In this document: piece after piece, positions 29,870 to 36,716 of the stretch | How positions within the stretch are numbered: position 1 is the first letter of the stretch | How the letters are laid out: the number at the start of each line of letters is the position of its first letter | NCBI RefSeq assembly: GCF_036199905.1 | Contig: NZ_CP108109.1 | Span: 4,959,501-5,023,500 of the forward strand | DNA: 64,000 nucleotides | Origin: Streptomyces sp. NBC_00223 | Lineage (GTDB): Bacteria; Actinomycetota; Actinomycetes; Streptomycetales; Streptomycetaceae | Reading direction: 5' to 3' | The notes under the pieces: generated by a model | The model's input: only the letters and a program-made list of their open reading frames with translations | Databases searched by the model: none | What the model was told of the DNA's origin: nothing | Made by a program: the position numbers and the translations under genes

Positions 29870-31093
29870 TCACCAGTTGATGGTCAGGCGGGTCTCAGGC
29901 CGGGTAACGCGGGCGCCAAGGGCGAGTTGGTCGTCGGGTGTTACGGCGGGGTGGGCCGTGACAACGGGTTGTGCGGGCCGTTCCCGGCTCCAGCGGTGCA
30001 GGAGGTCGGACACCTGGCCGATGAGCTTGCCGCTGTCCGGGCCGTGCGCGGTGAGGCCCAGTTCGTTGGCCTCGGCGCTGACGGGGCGGGCGGTGATGTA
30101 GACGAGGGTGCCGCCCTCGTACAGGCCCGCCCCGGCCCATCGCATGGCAGGGTCGGCCAGACCGAGGGCACGGGCGGAGGAGCTGACGGACAGGCGACCG
30201 AAACACAGGCCGCTGGGGACGGTGGCGAGCCACAGGTCGAGGTGGGCGGCAGGTTCATCGTGGCGGACTTCGATCCCGGTCCACCGATCACGGGCGGGGT
30301 GGGTCAGGGCCTGGGCGAGGGCGGCCTCGTCGGGCAGGTCGTCAGCGTCGATCTTGAGGATGACCTCGTCGGCCAGGCGGACATGGCGTTCGCTCATCTC
30401 CGAGGCGCCGCGCAGGGGCACGAATCCGCAGACTTCGGCGTTCTGGCTGAGCATTCGGGCGTCTTCGGTGCGGTCGAAGGCGAGCGAGCGGGTCAGACCG
30501 CTGCCGTGCAGGCGAAGCGGCACGACCAGACGTCCGCCGATCGCGAGCTGCTGCCACCAGGCGGTGGAGATGTCCCAGGCTCCCGCGGTGACGATGATTC
30601 CGTCGAACATCCCGCCGCTGGGATCGCCGAGGGCACCGTCACCGCAGATCACTTCGACCTGGTCGTATCCGGCAGAGGCCAGGCCGATGCGGGCGCCGGC
30701 GGCGAGGTCGTCGTCGAGTTCGATGGTCACCACCGAGCCGGTCGGGCCGACCAGCTCCGCCAGGAGGGCGGCGTTGATACCGGTGGCCGTGCCGATCTCC
30801 AGGACGCGGTGGCCCCGCTGGACGTCGAGCTGTTCGAGCATGGTGGCCACCATGCTGGGGCTGGAGGCCGAGGAGATCGCGCTGCCGTCCTCGGCGCGCT
30901 TGGTCACCACGGGCTTGGGCGCGTAGGCGGTTGCCAGGTCCACGCCGGGCAGGAAGACATGCCGGGGTACGGCGCGGAAGGCGTCCCTGACCCGGGGAGT
31001 GCGGAAGCTCCCGAGGCGGTCGATCCTGGTGATGAGGGCTTCGATCAGTTCATGCGGATCGAGGGCCGCGCCGTCGGTGGGGTGCGTCGTCAC
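29870..31093 (-). CDS. PIMT-like methyltransferase, FxLD lanthipeptide system type
   Basis: 407 residues from the GTG at 31093. The N-terminus DPHELIEALI...IDRLGSFRTPRV, then FRAVPRHVFLPG, is shared by protein-L-isoaspartate methyltransferase relatives. SSASSPSMVATML (about 74-86) and the SAM motif VLEIGTATG (97-105) follow. The roughly 180-residue C-terminal extension fits the FxLD-system methyltransferases of class I lanthipeptide clusters, which methylate Asp in the peptide and lead to aspartimide or isoaspartate. The frame is open upstream to 31492 through a remnant of a thiopeptide-type biosynthesis protein. The rest of the lanthipeptide locus is broken, so this enzyme is orphaned or could act on the graspetide nearby. 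Confidence 0.75.
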   Translation of the reverse strand: MTTHPTDGAALDPHELIEALITRIDRLGSFRTPRVRDAFRAVPRHVFLPGVDLATAYAPKPVVTKRAEDGSAISSASSPSMVATMLEQLDVQRGHRVLEIGTATGINAALLAELVGPTGSVVTIELDDDLAAGARIGLASAGYDQVEVICGDGALGDPSGGMFDGIIVTAGAWDISTAWWQQLAIGGRLVVPLRLHGSGLTRSLAFDRTEDARMLSQNAEVCGFVPLRGASEMSERHVRLADEVILKIDADDLPDEAALAQALTHPARDRWTGIEVRHDEPAAHLDLWLATVPSGLCFGRLSVSSSARALGLADPAMRWAGAGLYEGGTLVYITARPVSAEANELGLTAHGPDSGKLIGQVSDLLHRWSRERPAQPVVTAHPAVTPDDQLALGARVTRPETRLTINW

Positions 31094-31346
31094 GGGCCCG
31101 ACTGTAGCGGTGCGTACAGGGTGGTTGTGGCCGCTCCGCAGCTGAGGTCCGGGTAGCGGTGCCCGGTGGAGGATCACGTGGCTCGCCGCGGCGGCCAGGG
31201 TGCCCTGGTGGGTTGCGGAGACGCCGTGCCGGTTGAAGGTGAACAGCAGATGATCGGTGAGCACGGCCCGCAGTCCTCGGGTGAGGTGCCCGTGTCTGGC
31301 CAGATCGGCGAGCGCGGCTCCAGCGCCCTCGAATGCGGCGGGCCAG
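31094..31346 (-). pseudogene. Remnant of a thiopeptide-type (split LanB C-terminal) biosynthesis protein
   Basis: Reading directly upstream of the methyltransferase gives AFEGAGAALADLARHGHL, then TRGLRAVLTDHLLFTFNR, then HGVSATHQGTLAAAAS. That matches my memory of the C-terminal end of thiopeptide-type bacteriocin biosynthesis proteins, which eliminate glutamyl-tRNA-activated Ser/Thr in split lanthipeptide dehydratases. The rest of that gene (about 250 residues) is absent. The reading continues in frame into the methyltransferase without a stop. The family call is from pattern memory. Confidence 0.55.
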
Positions 31347-31510
31347 GCCCGGGGTGCCGTAGCACCACGAGGGCCGCAGCGGCCCGTCCTGACGGGGTCG
31401 GACGGCGTGAAGTTCGGGCAGGCTGATCCGCTCGGGCCACCAGGGGCCACCAGGGGTCCGCCGGTGCCTGTTGGCGCCAGTCCTCCAGCCACCGGCCCAG
31501 GAGCTTGTCC
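31339..31510 (-). pseudogene. LanC lanthionine cyclase fragment (middle part), frameshifted
   Basis: On the minus strand the frames give WLEDWRQQAPADPWWP and then SLPELHAVRPRQ, DGPLRPSWCYGTPGLAR. PSWCYGTPG is the LanC motif containing a zinc-ligand Cys, and the PWWP segment upstream also fits streptomycete LanC proteins. The two parts lie in different frames because CCACCAGGGG is tandemly duplicated (31437-31446 and 31447-31456); removing one copy restores one frame. After LAR the homology stops and the thiopeptide-type remnant begins in a third frame. This is clear decay. Confidence 0.7.
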
Positions 31511-31663
31511 ACAAGCTGACCCTCGCCGAGGGGGACCGGGACCGCCTGCAAGCCGCGCTCACCGAGGCCCAGGACGACCTGATCTCGGCCCGGCAGGCCC
31601 TGCGGAACATGATGCGCGACCAGAATCATGACGCCAAATGACGTGAACCTCTCAGAGCGTCCT

Positions 31664-31957
31664 CTACTCCTCGCCGTCCACAGTGCCGAATTCCAGCGCA
31701 TGCACCCATGCCTGGGCCGTCGCGAGGTCGGGCGCCGTCCCGGCAGGGGTGTAGGTGAAGCCATCCCACTCCTCCAGGGCCCTGGGCTCGTCGGGCCGGA
31801 GGTGGCCGGCACCGCCGTGCAGCGGTCGGTCGCGGCGATATTGATCCAAGGGCGGGCGGCGCCGTTTCTCGTACGGCGTGAAGGGATCGGCGGGGTCGAC
31901 GTGCGGGGTGGCGCGAGACGGCTGGTTCGGTGGCCCGGGTCGGCGGTGCTTGCCCAT
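31664..31957 (-). CDS. Small hypothetical protein downstream of the graspetide regulator
   Basis: 97 residues. Pro/Arg-rich first half (GKHRRPGPP, then DPADPFTPYEKRRRP) and a more ordered end (LEEWDGFTYTP, then DLATAQAWVHALEF). It starts 13 bases after the regulator stop and is probably co-transcribed with it. The ribosome site is poor (GGAAG one base before the ATG), so translation may be coupled. I do not recognise the family. Confidence 0.55.
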   Translation of the reverse strand: MGKHRRPGPPNQPSRATPHVDPADPFTPYEKRRRPPLDQYRRDRPLHGGAGHLRPDEPRALEEWDGFTYTPAGTAPDLATAQAWVHALEFGTVDGEE

Positions 31958-31970
31958 GCTTCCGATGGTC

Positions 31971-33338
31971 TCAGGCCGCGACTGTCGTCGGCCTGGCGGC
32001 GGTGAGGTCCCTCGCCCGTCCCCGGACCTCCTCGACCAAGGGACTGCGGTAAGGACGGATGGCGTCGAGCAGGGTGTTGAGCCGGGAGGCCACGAGCGCC
32101 GAGTCGATACGGGCAGCGTCGTCCAGCGTCCGCTGGGCAGCAGTTGCGGCCTGCTCGACCTCGCCCTCGTCGAACAGCGCGGCGGCCAGCCCGACGCGGT
32201 CCATGACACGGACCCGGTCGAAGCCAGGGGCCCGCAGCTCCAGCGCGTCGTGGAAGTAGACGCTCGCGGGACTGTGGGGACGGCCGAGTGCGGCGAGGTC
32301 GCGGGCGGAGACAGCACGGGCGCCGGCGTGTTCGGCGGCGTCGAAGTACGCCACCCATGGGGGCACCTCGCCCAGGCCGTCTGCCAAAAGATCGTCGGCA
32401 GTGCCCAGATGCGTCTCGGCCTGGTGCTCATCACCGAGGGCCGCATGCACCCGGCCGGTCTGCGAGGCGAGCAGGGCCTTCACCGCAGGTCGGTCAGCCT
32501 TCGCAGCGGCCACTTCGAGGAGGCCGAGGGCATCGCGCGGGCGACCGAGGTAGATCATCTGGTGCGACATGCGGGTGACGATCTCCACCCCTCGGTCGCG
32601 CTGCCCGGCCTCGCCCGCCGCGTAGATGCCGTAGCTCCAGTAGCGCTGTGCCGTCGCATACCGGCCGCAATCGTGGCTGACCCATCCGGCGAGCGCGGCC
32701 AGGTCGGCGGTCGCGGCGAAGACCCGGGCCCGCAGGCCGGCCGGAACGCCGTCCTGAATGCGGCGGGCGACTTCGGCGAGCTGGGCGACGATCGCGGAGC
32801 GGTACAGTCCGCCGCCCTTCGTGGCGTCGGCTCGGGTGAAGAACGCGGTGACCTCTTCGAGCGCGGTGACGGTGTCGGTGCCGAATCCCTGCTGGGCCCG
32901 GTTCAAGGGCCGGGCTATGCCACCCAACATCCGCTCGGCGGCGAGGATCAGCGGGGCTCCAACAGCGAGCTTGAGGGTTTCTCGGCGGTCCATGAACAGG
33001 TCCATCTGCGTCCATCCGGCCAGAGTCTGGGCGGCTGCTTCGGTCAGCAGCGGGACTTGGATCGTATCCAGAACGGCTCCGGCCGCCGTGAGGCCGAGAT
33101 CACCGGGAGTGAGCGGCTGGCCGACCGTCTCGGAGAGCACGGCGGCGAGCAAAGCGGACACCGGAGGGCGGGGGCGTTCGCCGTCGATCCAGCGGCGGAC
33201 GCGGGTGGCGTCCGGGGTGATCTGGCGGTGACCTTGGCGAACCGCTTCGGCGGCGACCCGACGGGCGATCTCGCCGTGGGACAGGCCGGTCGCGGCGATC
33301 CACAGGGCGAGGTGCGGGTTGCTGGTCCTACTGGCCAC
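31971..33338 (-). CDS. Helix-turn-helix regulator with TPR-like body, divergent from the graspetide genes
   Basis: 455 residues from the GTG at 33338, chosen because GGGAGGG lies nine bases upstream; the open frame extends to 33509 but would invade the precursor promoter. The N-terminus (ALWIAATGLSHGEIARRV, then TRVRRWIDGERPRPP) is an XRE-like DNA-binding fold. MDRRETLKLAVG follows near residue 143. The rest is a run of alpha-helical repeats resembling TPRs (for example GRYATAQRYWSYGIYAAGEA and EVEQAATAAQRTLDDAARI). Such proteins often sit beside actinomycete RiPP genes as local regulators; the signal is unknown. Confidence 0.8.
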   Translation of the reverse strand: MASRTSNPHLALWIAATGLSHGEIARRVAAEAVRQGHRQITPDATRVRRWIDGERPRPPVSALLAAVLSETVGQPLTPGDLGLTAAGAVLDTIQVPLLTEAAAQTLAGWTQMDLFMDRRETLKLAVGAPLILAAERMLGGIARPLNRAQQGFGTDTVTALEEVTAFFTRADATKGGGLYRSAIVAQLAEVARRIQDGVPAGLRARVFAATADLAALAGWVSHDCGRYATAQRYWSYGIYAAGEAGQRDRGVEIVTRMSHQMIYLGRPRDALGLLEVAAAKADRPAVKALLASQTGRVHAALGDEHQAETHLGTADDLLADGLGEVPPWVAYFDAAEHAGARAVSARDLAALGRPHSPASVYFHDALELRAPGFDRVRVMDRVGLAAALFDEGEVEQAATAAQRTLDDAARIDSALVASRLNTLLDAIRPYRSPLVEEVRGRARDLTAARPTTVAA

Positions 33339-33493
33339 AGGTACTCGCCCTCCCGACGTGATGTCACGGAGCGTGTCTTTTCCGCGACGGTTCGCGACAC
33401 CTACGCTACTGGTCAGAGTGCGTGCGGTGGGCAGATTCTGTTCAGGCGGGAGCCGTCCGGATACCCGCCTGATGTGAAGGAAGGGGATTTCGT
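33339..33493. promoter_or_regulatory. Divergent promoter region with a hairpin at the precursor ribosome site
   Basis: 155 bases. A perfect 9-bp inverted repeat TCAGGCGGG (33442-33450) with CCCGCCTGA (33464-33472) ends a few bases before the GAAGGAAGGGG ribosome site of the precursor gene, so it could control translation or act as an operator. A shorter CGCGA-type dyad lies around 33385-33400. Base composition is less GC-rich around 33380-33445. Confidence 0.45.
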
Positions 33494-33760
33494 ATGGCGA
33501 CGCTTGCACCCGAGGCTCCGTGGGCGATGCGGCTGGTCACCGACCGGCTGCCCGTGGGCCCACCGCCGTACGCGGCAGTGACCCTGGACGGAGCCACGCA
33601 GACCGCCCGCTATACCGACGCCGCCGACCAGGTGGTGGAGATGGGTAGGCATGGCACCAACAAGACCAAGGGCACTGCCTCGGTGTCCGGCGGCGGCGAC
33701 GGGCAGAATCCGCAGCCGCAGAGCCAGGACGACAACACCACCGACTACGAGTCGGACTGA
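33494..33760 (+). CDS. tgmA: Graspetide precursor peptide (TgmA-like, ATP-grasp-modified RiPP)
   Basis: 88 residues, starting at an ATG with a GAAGGAAGGGG ribosome site. The leader has the hallmarks of the ATP-grasp-modified RiPP precursor family: PWAMRL near residues 9-14, YAAVTLDGATQTARY (26-40), and the HGTNKTKG turn (53-60). The core then offers hydroxyl and amine acceptors (T55, K57, T58, K59, T61, S63, S65), a glycine-rich loop with an Asp-Gly at 69-70, and a donor-rich tail (D79, D80, D84, E86, D88). Family members receive side-chain ester or amide links between such residues. Followed after three bases by the ATP-grasp gene. Confidence 0.85.
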   Translation: MATLAPEAPWAMRLVTDRLPVGPPPYAAVTLDGATQTARYTDAADQVVEMGRHGTNKTKGTASVSGGGDGQNPQPQSQDDNTTDYESD

Positions 33761-33763
33761 CCA

Positions 33764-34762
33764 GTGGCTCCCCTCGTTCTGGTCGTCACGTCCCTGGAGG
33801 ACGTCACCGCAGACCTGGTCATCGCCGCACTCAACAAGCGCGACGTGCCCGTTGCCCGGGTCGACCCGGCCGATATCGGGCCCGGACTGAGCTTCGGCGC
33901 CCGAATCGGCGCCGGGGTACGGGCATGGGGCGGGCGGCTGCGTACGACAAGCCGCGAGGTGGAACTGGGGGAGGTGGCGGCGGTGTACTACCGCCGCCCC
34001 ACTCCGTACTCCGCCCGGTTCGCACACCTGCCCGCCCAGCAGCGCGACTTCGCTACCACCGAGGCGCGACACGGCCTCAGCGGCATCCTGCACAGCCTGC
34101 GCGGCGCGCGGCACGTGAACCACCCGGCCGCCGTCAGCCGCGCGGACTTCAAGCCCGCCCAACTGCGACGCTTCGCCGAACTCGGTCTCATCATCCCGGC
34201 GACGCTGGTCACCAACGACGCCGAGCAGGCGCGGAAGTTCGCCGCTGAGCACGGCCGCATCATCTACAAACCGTTCCGCGGCCTGCCCGCAGGTGAGGAC
34301 GGGCACGCCGGAGCGATCTGGGCCCAGCGCGTCGATCCGGACACCTTCGACGACTCGCTCACCGTGATGCCGCACTTGTTCCAGGCCGAGGTCCCCAAGA
34401 CCGGCGACGCACGGGTCACCGTGGTCGGGCGGCAGGCGTTCGCCAGCCGGATTGAGGCGCCGGACAGCGCCCTGGACTGGCGCCGAGGCGACTGGAACAA
34501 CCTCATCCACACACCGGTCGGCGTCCCGGCGCCGATCGAGGCCGCGCTGCACAGCTACCTGGCCTCGTTCGGCCTGGCCTTCGGCTGTTTCGACTTCGCC
34601 CTCACCGGAGACGAACGGCTGCCCGAATCCTGGACGGCCATCGAATGCAATCCGAACGGGCAATGGGGCTGGCTGCCCGAAGCCCCGGCCATCACCGAGG
34701 CGTTCGCCGACATCCTGAGCAAAAAGGAAGCGACGGCCCATGACCATGCCCGCCGACCTTGA
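33764..34762 (+). CDS. tgmB: ATP-grasp ribosomal peptide maturase (TgmB-like graspetide synthetase)
   Basis: 332 residues. The N-terminal pre-ATP-grasp fold begins VLVVTSLEDVTADLVI. YYRRPTPYSARF (75-86) is typical of MvdD-like maturases. ATP-binding K169 sits in IIYKPFRG, FQAEVPKTGDARV (206-218) matches the substrate-loop and adenine region, and the metal ligands lie in FDFAL (276-280) and IECNPNGQW (293-301). The enzyme activates Asp/Glu side chains of the precursor as acyl phosphates and closes ester or amide macrocycles. The GTG start is three bases past the precursor stop, so translation is probably coupled. Confidence 0.88.
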   Translation: MAPLVLVVTSLEDVTADLVIAALNKRDVPVARVDPADIGPGLSFGARIGAGVRAWGGRLRTTSREVELGEVAAVYYRRPTPYSARFAHLPAQQRDFATTEARHGLSGILHSLRGARHVNHPAAVSRADFKPAQLRRFAELGLIIPATLVTNDAEQARKFAAEHGRIIYKPFRGLPAGEDGHAGAIWAQRVDPDTFDDSLTVMPHLFQAEVPKTGDARVTVVGRQAFASRIEAPDSALDWRRGDWNNLIHTPVGVPAPIEAALHSYLASFGLAFGCFDFALTGDERLPESWTAIECNPNGQWGWLPEAPAITEAFADILSKKEATAHDHARRP

Positions 34763-35939
34763 GACCGACGCGGCCCGCCTGCGCGAGGCCATGACGAAGT
34801 CCCTCGCCACGGATGGCGTTCTCGCCGATCCGGCTTGGCACCAGGCGGTCGAGACGGTGCCCCGGCACCGGTTCGTGCCGGGCTTCTACCTGCCCGCCAA
34901 CGAGCGTGACGGGCAGGGGATGACCGTGTGGGAGCCGGTCACCGCCGAGCTCGACTACGGCCGGTGGCTGGCTGCCGCATACTCCGACACCACGCTGATC
35001 ACCCAGTTCGACGGCGCCGAAGTGGACTGGAAGCAGCCGACCGTCCGACACGGCGGGGCCCCGACCTCGTCGTCCACCCTGCCGTCGCTCGTGCTGCGGA
35101 TGTGGGCGGACGCGGATATCACCGAGGGGAACACGGTGCTGGAGATCGGCACCGGGACCGGCTACTCCACCGCGCTCGCGTGCGAACGCCTCGGTTCCGC
35201 CAACCTCACGAGCATCGAGGTGGACCCGCACCGCCTGGGGACGGCGGCGAACGCACTGTTCGGCCTGGGCTATACCCCCACGCTCGCTGTCGCCGACGGG
35301 CTGTACGGGTACTGGCCCGAGACACCCTTTGACCGGATCGTGGCCGCGTGCTCCTTCCGCGCCGTCCCTCCGGCCCTCATCTCCCAGACCCGGCCCGGAG
35401 GGAAGATCTTGCTGACCCTCAGCGGCTGGCTCTACGGATTCGCCCGAGTCCTGCTGACCGTCGGGGGCGACGGCACTGCTGAAGGACCACTGCTGAGCGG
35501 CACCGTCTCCTTCATGTCCGCGCGCACGCATGCCGCCCCGGCGTTCGGGAACCCCGCCCACTGGGCCGCCGGCCTCCCCGAGACCGGTCGCAAGTCGAAG
35601 CACAGCCCGGAGCGGATCACCGCCGCCACAGAGGAAGCCTTCCATCTGCGGTTCCTCGCCCAAAGCGCGTCACCGAACGCACAGATGACCACGGTCGGCG
35701 AGGTGGTGCACCTCGTCGACGTCATCACCGGATCCGCCGCCACCCTCACCCCAAGCGACGGCACCTGGCAGGTACGACAAGGCGGCCCGGTCAAGCTGTG
35801 GGACCGCATCGAAACGGTCTTGAGTGCCTACGACGCGGCGGGGCGACCGGGCCCGGAGACGTTTCGGCTGCACCTCGACGACGGCGGGCAGCACCTGCGC
35901 CACCCACAGATGCCCGACCTCCCTCTGCCGAGGCCCTGA
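34740..35939 (+). CDS. tgmC: PIMT-like methyltransferase of the ATP-grasp peptide system (TgmC-like)
   Basis: 399 residues, overlapping the maturase by 23 bases, with AAGGAAG before the ATG. Related to protein-L-isoaspartate methyltransferase: VPRHRFVPGFYLP (about 40-52), TSSSTLPS (109-116), SAM motif VLEIGTGTGYST (133-144). The roughly 170-residue C-terminal extension, which ends in the trailing HLDDGGQHLRHP, marks it as the peptide-system type. In fuscimiditide-type graspetides the homologous enzyme methylates an Asp that then closes to an aspartimide. The Asp-Gly of the precursor core is the obvious candidate target (inference). Confidence 0.87.
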   Translation: MTMPADLETDAARLREAMTKSLATDGVLADPAWHQAVETVPRHRFVPGFYLPANERDGQGMTVWEPVTAELDYGRWLAAAYSDTTLITQFDGAEVDWKQPTVRHGGAPTSSSTLPSLVLRMWADADITEGNTVLEIGTGTGYSTALACERLGSANLTSIEVDPHRLGTAANALFGLGYTPTLAVADGLYGYWPETPFDRIVAACSFRAVPPALISQTRPGGKILLTLSGWLYGFARVLLTVGGDGTAEGPLLSGTVSFMSARTHAAPAFGNPAHWAAGLPETGRKSKHSPERITAATEEAFHLRFLAQSASPNAQMTTVGEVVHLVDVITGSAATLTPSDGTWQVRQGGPVKLWDRIETVLSAYDAAGRPGPETFRLHLDDGGQHLRHPQMPDLPLPRP

Positions 35940-35945
35940 GCAGGG

Positions 35946-36139
35946 CCGCACACTTCAGAGGCCAACCACTCGGCGGCCGCCACCGGATCGGTCAGCCGTA
36001 CGAGATAGGCCAGGACGGCGGCGCCCGCGGCGCCCCTGGACAGTGACTGGTCGCGCCGGCGGGAGCTGCCCGAGCTGTAGTCGTCGCCATGCTCCGACGG
36101 TGGTGGCACGGTCAGGGCGTCGGCGATCCGGTCGGCCAT
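35946..36139 (-). pseudogene. LanC lanthionine cyclase N-terminal fragment
   Basis: From an ATG at 36139 the minus strand reads MADRIADALTVPPPS, then DQSLSRGAAGAAVLAYL, then VAAAEWLASEV, before running into the antisense of the methyltransferase end. SLxxGAAG is the typical opening motif of LanC-family cyclases. Only about 60 of about 400 residues remain. It has the same orientation as the lanC middle fragment at 31.4 kb, so the graspetide block lies between two parts of a former lanC gene or locus. Confidence 0.55.
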
Positions 36140-36300
36140 GCCTGCGGCCGGCAGTCTGCTGCACGGCATTCAGTACCGTCATCGGTCGATCGCCTCCTGC
36201 GCCGTCGTGTGGCGTGCGGACCAGGCGAGGGCGCTGGTCACCGGAGCCGACCGCGATGCTGCAAGGAAGGCGCCGTCGTTCGCGCATTGTGTCCAGGGCC

Positions 36301-36420
36301 CTACCCCCAGTCGCCCGGTGGCGCCGTGGAACCAGGCAGGTCAGCCGGGTGCGGGCGCCAGTGGGCGGGGGCCAGGATGCTGCGGCCGTAGCGCAAGGAG
36401 GGCAGGAACGGCAGGCCGGA
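36301..36420 (-). pseudogene. Possible LanB (lantibiotic dehydratase) fragment
   Basis: A short minus-strand stretch reads SGLPFLPSLRYGRSILAP and then AHWRPHPADLPGS, ending in a stop at 36301. It resembles the LPRxRYGRxVLxPARWRL segment of streptomycete lantibiotic dehydratases. Only about 35 residues are recognisable. It is upstream (in minus-strand order) of the lanC fragment, as expected for a lanthipeptide operon. The family call is tentative. Confidence 0.4.
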
Positions 36421-36659
36421 GGCGGCGCCCCAGTCGGAGGACATCACCTGGGGTGGGCGGAGCGGGGGATCTCCGGCAGCAGACGCGCCAGGGGAGGCAT
36501 CGTGTGCCGAGCGCCGGGATGGGGCAGCGTCGGCTCCTGACCCGCCCGCTGCCTGGCGGCTGGGTAGTGGACAGAGGTGGCGGCCGGCCCCATATGTGGT
36601 GGGGCCGACCGCCGCTGCCAGTGCCCCAGACCTTGGGGGCGAGCCGCCCGGCTGGGGCG
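36421..36659. other. Non-coding stretch between the lanthipeptide remnants and egtD
   Basis: No supported gene. Open frames on both strands here are Arg/Gly/Pro-rich readings without homology that I can recognise or a ribosome site. Probably eroded DNA from the lanthipeptide locus. Confidence 0.4.
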
Positions 36660-36691
36660 GGGAACCGCCTCGCCTGCGGCGAACGGTTCCC
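36660..36691 (-). terminator. Hairpin downstream of egtD
   Basis: GGGAACCG (36660-36667) pairs with CGGTTCCC (36684-36691), and CGCC pairs with GGCG inside. It lies 25 bases past the egtD stop in its direction of transcription. Confidence 0.6.
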
Positions 36692-36716
36692 GTATCCCCA
36701 GGCCGAAGGGCCCCCG

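Noticed and set aside
31441-31641. Plus-strand reading ending at 31641 (AEGDRDRLQAALTEAQDD, then ISARQALRNMMRDQNHDAK) that looks like a coiled-coil protein end
   Set aside because: It is convincing as sequence and has good codon bias, but it has no start codon in frame, meets a stop at 31408-31410, and lies partly opposite the LanC fragment. It may be the tail of a lost gene; I could not decide and did not annotate it.
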